A stretch of DNA of 37,842 nucleotides from contig JAFGGC010000007.1 in the NCBI GenBank assembly GCA_016930715.1, forward strand, positions 1-37,842. Reading direction: 5' to 3'. The DNA comes from Endomicrobiales bacterium (lineage in GTDB: Bacteria; Elusimicrobiota; Endomicrobiia; Endomicrobiales; JAFGGC01). The translations under genes and the position numbers were made by a program. Below the pieces are notes generated by a model. It was not told the origin of the DNA. It saw nothing but the letters and a program-made list of their open reading frames with translations, and searched no databases. Shown here piece by piece: positions 33,312-37,842 of this stretch; positions within the stretch are counted from its first letter, which is position 1; each line of letters starts with the position of its first letter.

Positions 33312-34325
33312 TCACACGTTTCCCTGTTTGGCAAAAATCCTGTAGTCCGCGTGGTTGCTCGCGCCTATGTGGTCGCACCTTACGCACACGTTCTCTTTAT
33401 TCGTCTTTCTTCTGTTCCGCACGTATTTTCTCGCCAGCCTGTATTCGTCGTTGTTCCATATGGACCTGAAAGGCTCCTCGAACACGTTGCCGAAATCGTC
33501 CTTCTCTTCCTCGACCGAACAGCACGGCGACACCGATCCGTCCGCGTTTATCGTAACGCCGTCCCAAAGCCATCCGCAGACCCCGCCGGCGTTCTTGAAC
33601 CCAAGCTTATCGTCTTTTTTCAGGTAGTTATTGTACTTGTCAATGCTCGACACCCACTCTGGAGAGCAGAAAGGCGCGGTGAACCCGATCGAGTCCACAC
33701 CTGCGGCCGCCGCCATTTCTTCCGCCTTCTGCATTTCATGCTCGTTATGCCTGAATACAAGGTACTGCCAGTGGATGTGGGGACCGGCCGCGTTCACGGC
33801 TTTTTTCGCCGAGATTATCCTTTTCATATTATCCATTACAAGGCCTATATTCCCGTTCTTCCTGTATTTCTCGTAAACCTCCTGTGTGGCTCCATCCAGC
33901 GAGACAGTAAGCCTGTCCAGGCCCGACGAGATCAGACTGCTTATGTCGCTGTCCGTCATCACCACGTTCAGGTTCGTGTCCACCTTGGCGGTCACGCCGT
34001 AGGTCTTGGCGCGCTTGATCATCTTCCAAATATCCCCGTTGAGCAGCGGCTCGCCCCAGTTGCAGAAATCGATGTGGAATAAATACGGGCCCAACTCGTT
34101 GATAATGGTGTTGAAATTATCAAACGACATTATCGCCTGCTTTCTCTTGTTCCTCTTTTGACCCGTGGGGCAGAACCTGCATTGCAGGTTGCACACGCTC
34201 GAAGGATCTATGGTCATCCAGTAAGGGTATCCGTAAACGACCGAATGCATCCTGGATTTCTGATACTCTATCAGATTATAATTTAAGCGCTTCCTCAGGT
34301 ACCTTATATTCATTCCTGTTCTCAT
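33312..34325 (-). CDS. Radical SAM/SPASM enzyme (WGEP variant)
   Basis: This protein of up to 337 residues has Cys45, Cys49 and Cys52 (CNLQCRFC), FCNWGEPLLNGD as SAM-binding motif, and a SPASM region with CGWLWDGVTINADGSVSPCC, a block ending FRSIWNN, and CVRCD. The start is unclear. The ATG at 34325 lacks a good ribosome-binding site, while an ATG at 34313 has AACAGGA almost adjoining. Both lie within the end of the upstream gene. The NADGSVSPCC pattern is that of well-known SPASM enzymes (for example the mycofactocin, pyrroloquinoline quinone and sulfatase-maturase relatives), but the substrate remains unknown. Confidence 0.86.
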   Translation of the reverse strand: MRTGMNIRYLRKRLNYNLIEYQKSRMHSVVYGYPYWMTIDPSSVCNLQCRFCPTGQKRNKRKQAIMSFDNFNTIINELGPYLFHIDFCNWGEPLLNGDIWKMIKRAKTYGVTAKVDTNLNVVMTDSDISSLISSGLDRLTVSLDGATQEVYEKYRKNGNIGLVMDNMKRIISAKKAVNAAGPHIHWQYLVFRHNEHEMQKAEEMAAAAGVDSIGFTAPFCSPEWVSSIDKYNNYLKKDDKLGFKNAGGVCGWLWDGVTINADGSVSPCCSVEEEKDDFGNVFEEPFRSIWNNDEYRLARKYVRNRRKTNKENVCVRCDHIGASNHADYRIFAKQGNV

Positions 34326-35379
34326 ACAAATATTTCATTATTTGCCTTTGGGTCTCCGGCCTGAATGTAATGTGCGAACGTATATCATCAACGTTCGATG
34401 AATCGTACTTGTAGCAGTACCTGCACCAATTGTGCACCTTACCGCTAATATGGCCTTCTCTGAGAACCTTGTAGCCCGGTCCGTTCCATATATCCTTGAA
34501 ATCTGTGTCCTTGATGTTCCCGATGTGGTTGCCGGCAAAGCAGCACGGATTGACGCTGCCCTGGACCTCCACGTAAAAGAAGTTCCAGGGGTCATGGCAC
34601 ATCTGTTTTGCGCCATCGCGTTTTTGCCCGTATTTCGGCGGCAGCACGAGCTCTATGCCGTACCTGTCCGCCAGCTCCTCCGCGGCGCCCATGCTGCGAA
34701 GCGCGGCATCCTTGTGGAAATACGTGCTCATCTTTAGATGCTCCGGGACGAATACCGTCAGGTAGTTGCACGTCACCCTGTCGACGCCGAGCAAATGCGC
34801 GAGCTTAACGAAGTCCGGCAGGTCGTCGATGTTCATGGAGGTTGCCAGAAATACCAGGTTGACGTGCAGGTCGTTCCGCTTTTTGTTCCTGATGTCAACG
34901 AGTTTCTTTACGTTCCTGAGCACGCTGTCGAAACTGTCCGTTCCCGTAAGGCTTTTATGCAGCTCTTTGCGCGATGCGTGCAGAGATATCAGCACAGAAT
35001 ACCTGCCTTCCGCAAGCCTGTCGCAAATCGCGTCGCCAAGGCGTATGCCGTTGGTGGTGAACACCTTTATGTTGTCTTCAAGCGCGCCGTTTATATGATC
35101 CAAAAACCGCGGAGCTTCAGGCATTAACAGAGTTTCCCCGAAACCGCAAAACCCTACGAATTCGGCTTTTTTAACGACATTTTCCAGCCTCTTTTCAAGG
35201 TATTCCGTGTAATAATTCAAAGTGAACTCCGGATAATCACCGCCCATGCAAAACACGCATTTTGAATTGCATTTGTAATGAGACCCTATCGTAACGTATT
35301 GCGGCGTGGAATCCAGCGTCGTGCGCCGGCCCCTGATTTCCTCCGCGTTGATCTCCCGGTTCTTCTTAATAAGGTCCAT
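34276..35379 (-). CDS. Radical SAM/SPASM enzyme (FGET variant)
   Basis: The 367-residue protein has Cys37, Cys41 and Cys44 (CNSKCVFC), the SAM-binding variant FCGFGETLLMPE, and a SPASM region with MCHDPWNFFYVEVQGSVNPC plus a second Cys, GNIKDTDFKDIWNG and WCRYCYK. It is the first radical SAM gene transcribed in this window and overlaps the end of the beta-helix/nucleotidyltransferase gene by 14 bases. Its stop lies inside the next radical SAM gene, by 38 to 50 bases depending on the start. The GSVNPCC/GNI/DIWNG pattern is a strong SPASM indicator. Confidence 0.88.
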   Translation of the reverse strand: MDLIKKNREINAEEIRGRRTTLDSTPQYVTIGSHYKCNSKCVFCMGGDYPEFTLNYYTEYLEKRLENVVKKAEFVGFCGFGETLLMPEAPRFLDHINGALEDNIKVFTTNGIRLGDAICDRLAEGRYSVLISLHASRKELHKSLTGTDSFDSVLRNVKKLVDIRNKKRNDLHVNLVFLATSMNIDDLPDFVKLAHLLGVDRVTCNYLTVFVPEHLKMSTYFHKDAALRSMGAAEELADRYGIELVLPPKYGQKRDGAKQMCHDPWNFFYVEVQGSVNPCCFAGNHIGNIKDTDFKDIWNGPGYKVLREGHISGKVHNWCRYCYKYDSSNVDDIRSHITFRPETQRQIMKYLYENRNEYKVPEEALKL

Positions 35380-37842
35380 TACCGCCGCCTTGTGATTCCT
35401 CTATTCTCATGCTCATATTATCGATCGCGTCCCTTAAAACCGGCAGATACTCTTCTATCCCCTGCCGGTACGTGTCCATCGCCACGGAATTTTTCGCGAT
35501 ATCAAGCTTCATCTTTAGAGCGTCAATCTGGGCCCTATGCTCCGGATAACACTGCGTATAATTGAACAGCACGGTATCGAGGTACGGGTCTACTATCATT
35601 TTTTTCTCGTAAGCCATCCTAAGACCCAGTATCCTGGATAGCAGATACGCGCTTCTGTATTTATAGTCGCCGTTGTTGTCGATAGCGCACATCCTGATAG
35701 AAATCGCGAACCTGCTGACCATCTGCTTGATCATCACGTCCAGAATGTCGTCTCCCGGATGTTTATACAAAGCATCCAAAAAACCGTATTGTTCCCTTTT
35801 TTCGCTGCCTGTGTCCTTTATCTCCATATCCGCGCCGTTCCCGTTTTTTATCAATTTATAATAAGTAAAAGGCATTTCGTTATACAGAGAGTATATGAGG
35901 GCCTGGTATATGTTTTTCGTCACTATGACAAGCGGAGTATTCGAGTACCTGTTTTTCGTTCTGATTATTGCGCTCAATTCCTGCAACATGTCGTCCTTCA
36001 TTTTTTCCTTGTTTACGTATTCTTCGGCAACCAGGACAAATATGTGGCCCGGATTATCGCAGATCATGCCCAGAAAACAGCTGCCCAGCATCGCTTTTAT
36101 TTCGTTTACCAGCATGGAGAACATCTTATACTGAAGCTTGTCCGCTTTATTTAAAAGCGTTTCCGGCGTTTCGAAATGCTTGTAGGAATTCACGTTGGCC
36201 GCGACCGTGTCGAAGTATCCCCTTAGTATCTCGTTTGTCTTGGACACGGACAATATAAATATATCGTTATAGTAACTATCGCCCGCGCCCGTTCTTTTCT
36301 CCCACACTGACAATGCCCTCAGGTAGATTTCCTTCTCGGCGCTGTCCGCTGATCTATCGGCGCATTCTCTCAGAACATCCCCCCTGCTCCGGTACGGGCA
36401 ATACTCGCCCTTTTTTATGGTTGCGGAATACTTGAGCAGGTCCGCGAAATGTTTCGTATAGGTCATAACGCCTAAAATATCCTTTTTGCCGTAAAAATAT
36501 ATCTGGTTAATCTTCATATAGGCTTCCATCAGCTCCGTCAACGTGCCCACGATGAATGATTCCTTCGTCAACGACCGTTCCTCGCGGCACACGTCCTTTC
36601 CCGCGACAAGCAGCCATGAATCGATCTTCTTGCACGTCCTGATGTCACCTCCGGAGAAATAGTTGCCGCATTCGCGGAAATTCATTACCTGCATTTCTCC
36701 GAGTACCGGGAAAACGGATTTTAGCGCCCCGCAGAAGCTGGTCAGCCTTTTTAAAAATATGTTTTCGTCTTTCGGCGCCATGTTGTCTATCACTATCATA
36801 ATGTCTATATCGCTGATGCCGGGGATCCAGTCCTTATTGGTGGCCATGCCCCTCCGCAAATACACTGCCTTTACACGCTTAAGCCTCGCGAGAACAACTT
36901 TCGCGCAAAATATGGCGAGATAGTAATAAATCTTGAATATCGTGTTCGCGATTCTGTATTTTCCGAGCTTTACGACTCCTTCGCGTATAACGTACTTTAT
37001 CCTTTCGTACCGTGAGCCGCGTTCGTGCGCACGCCTGGCAGCCGCATATTCTCCGTTAATATTCTTGTCAATAATGCTCATCTTGCCGGTGTCGTTCAGG
37101 ATAATCTTCTCGCGTATGTTGGATAACTTATTGTTCTCCAGCCTGCATTCGGCGGACTCCTGCACCATGATGCCGACCGTGTACTCTTTTGCCCCGCTTA
37201 TTTTGTTCCCCGCTATATCGGCTGCCGCCCTGTCATTGCAGACAACGGCCGCATTCGTTACGCTGACCGCGTTGCCGGAAATATTAGCCACGCATATCTG
37301 ATTGAGGCTTATAGCCGTGTCGGCCGTTATATTATTGGAGCTTATCCTTACCTGAGCGCTTTCAAACGCACTTATCGCGGATGACACCTTTATTTTATTT
37401 TCGGATATGTCGGAATTAGATAAATCGGTCAGTAGAATACCTACTTCCGAGTCATTATCCATTGACTCGATTCTGTTCCTCTTTATATCCGCGCTGGCCT
37501 GATTTGACACGACTATTCCGGTGCTTATGCACATACCATTGCTCGATATCGTTCGTTTGTCCGCTTTATCACACGCGTTCAATTTCCTTAACCTTATTTC
37601 GTTATTGGTTATCACGCATCTGCTCTGGCCATTGCACTCAATACCCCTGTTCCCCAGATCTATCCTGTTCTCTTTGATCTGCGCGATACTGCTGTCCCTT
37701 ACCACCACGCTTCCGTTCACGCCGGTTTCCCCTGCAATTAGGTTCTTCTCTATCATCCCGCTGCTCTGGTCCATCAGCTCTATATCGCAGCCCTTGAGCT
37801 TGTTCCCGCTTATAACACACCTGCCCTGGCCGCTGCACTCTA
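35366..37842 (-). CDS. Beta-helix / nucleotidyltransferase-fold fusion (partial, N-terminus missing)
   Basis: The frame stays open to the window edge, and the 22 residues before the first in-window Met (37774) still fit the repeat, so the gene starts outside. Counting from that Met, residues 1-240 form about ten rungs of a right-handed parallel beta-helix with 22-25-residue spacing and the pattern x-I-x-x-N-x-I, an asparagine ladder. Residues about 295-400 look like a nucleotidyltransferase fold: RRGM at 307-310 at the position of the G-S motif, then SDIDIMIVID with Asp322 and Asp324 as metal ligands. Residues 400-802 are helical and unassigned. Function unknown. A modified-substrate scaffold or an adenylyl/guanylyl transferase are possibilities only. 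Confidence 0.8.
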   Translation of the reverse strand, partial: ECSGQGRCVISGNKLKGCDIELMDQSSGMIEKNLIAGETGVNGSVVVRDSSIAQIKENRIDLGNRGIECNGQSRCVITNNEIRLRKLNACDKADKRTISSNGMCISTGIVVSNQASADIKRNRIESMDNDSEVGILLTDLSNSDISENKIKVSSAISAFESAQVRISSNNITADTAISLNQICVANISGNAVSVTNAAVVCNDRAAADIAGNKISGAKEYTVGIMVQESAECRLENNKLSNIREKIILNDTGKMSIIDKNINGEYAAARRAHERGSRYERIKYVIREGVVKLGKYRIANTIFKIYYYLAIFCAKVVLARLKRVKAVYLRRGMATNKDWIPGISDIDIMIVIDNMAPKDENIFLKRLTSFCGALKSVFPVLGEMQVMNFRECGNYFSGGDIRTCKKIDSWLLVAGKDVCREERSLTKESFIVGTLTELMEAYMKINQIYFYGKKDILGVMTYTKHFADLLKYSATIKKGEYCPYRSRGDVLRECADRSADSAEKEIYLRALSVWEKRTGAGDSYYNDIFILSVSKTNEILRGYFDTVAANVNSYKHFETPETLLNKADKLQYKMFSMLVNEIKAMLGSCFLGMICDNPGHIFVLVAEEYVNKEKMKDDMLQELSAIIRTKNRYSNTPLVIVTKNIYQALIYSLYNEMPFTYYKLIKNGNGADMEIKDTGSEKREQYGFLDALYKHPGDDILDVMIKQMVSRFAISIRMCAIDNNGDYKYRSAYLLSRILGLRMAYEKKMIVDPYLDTVLFNYTQCYPEHRAQIDALKMKLDIAKNSVAMDTYRQGIEEYLPVLRDAIDNMSMRIEESQGGGNGPY

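Overview
The window holds 31 protein-coding genes, all on the minus strand, so transcription runs from the right edge (37842) to the left edge. It looks like a chromosomal piece of an uncultured Gram-negative bacterium. A protein with a LolB/LolA-like domain, a Wzm/Wzt-type exporter and a GT39 glycosyltransferase point to an outer envelope. The linkage ispE-spoVG-tRNA-Gln and the style of the radical SAM paralogs remind me of Candidatus Omnitrophota, but that placement is inference and cannot be tested from the sequence alone.

Layout in transcription order. (1) 37842-35366: a gene cut by the window edge, encoding a parallel beta-helix fused to a nucleotidyltransferase-fold domain. (2) 35379-23284: 14 consecutive genes, of which 12 or more overlap or nearly touch, nearly all radical SAM enzymes. 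(3) 23248-22019: an SGNH hydrolase with an internal TPR block. (4) 22016-14946: six more radical SAM genes, including a tandem duplicate pair. (5) 14949-13428: a two-gene ABC-2 polysaccharide-type exporter. (6) 13391-6400: two cobalamin-type radical SAM genes, two other radical SAM genes, a 54-residue DUF5989 membrane protein and a GT39 membrane glycosyltransferase. (7) 6378-4403: a GT2 glycosyltransferase and an HPr-kinase-like protein. (8) 4390-631: housekeeping genes rimI, a TPR/lipoprotein-like gene, ispE and spoVG. (9) 630-1: non-coding DNA with an intact tRNA-Gln, a broken second tRNA-Gln and a 273-bp MITE-like element with 32-bp terminal inverted repeats sitting in the broken copy.

The striking content is 21 radical SAM enzymes within about 29 kb. 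They fall into three groups: five with an N-terminal cobalamin-type domain (three of these carry C-terminal TPRs), eight from a compact paralog family whose N-terminus begins around a W-[DEN]-[IL] motif, and eight SPASM-type or related enzymes. Cobalamin-type and compact enzymes are repeatedly joined by ATGA stop/start overlaps, which suggests that they work in pairs. I found no precursor-peptide gene, PqqD-like recognition domain or peptidase, so a classical RiPP pathway is not directly supported. The exporter, GT39, GT2, SGNH hydrolase and DUF5989 fit better with a heavily modified lipid-linked or surface glycan, or another exported molecule. The product cannot be named from this sequence.
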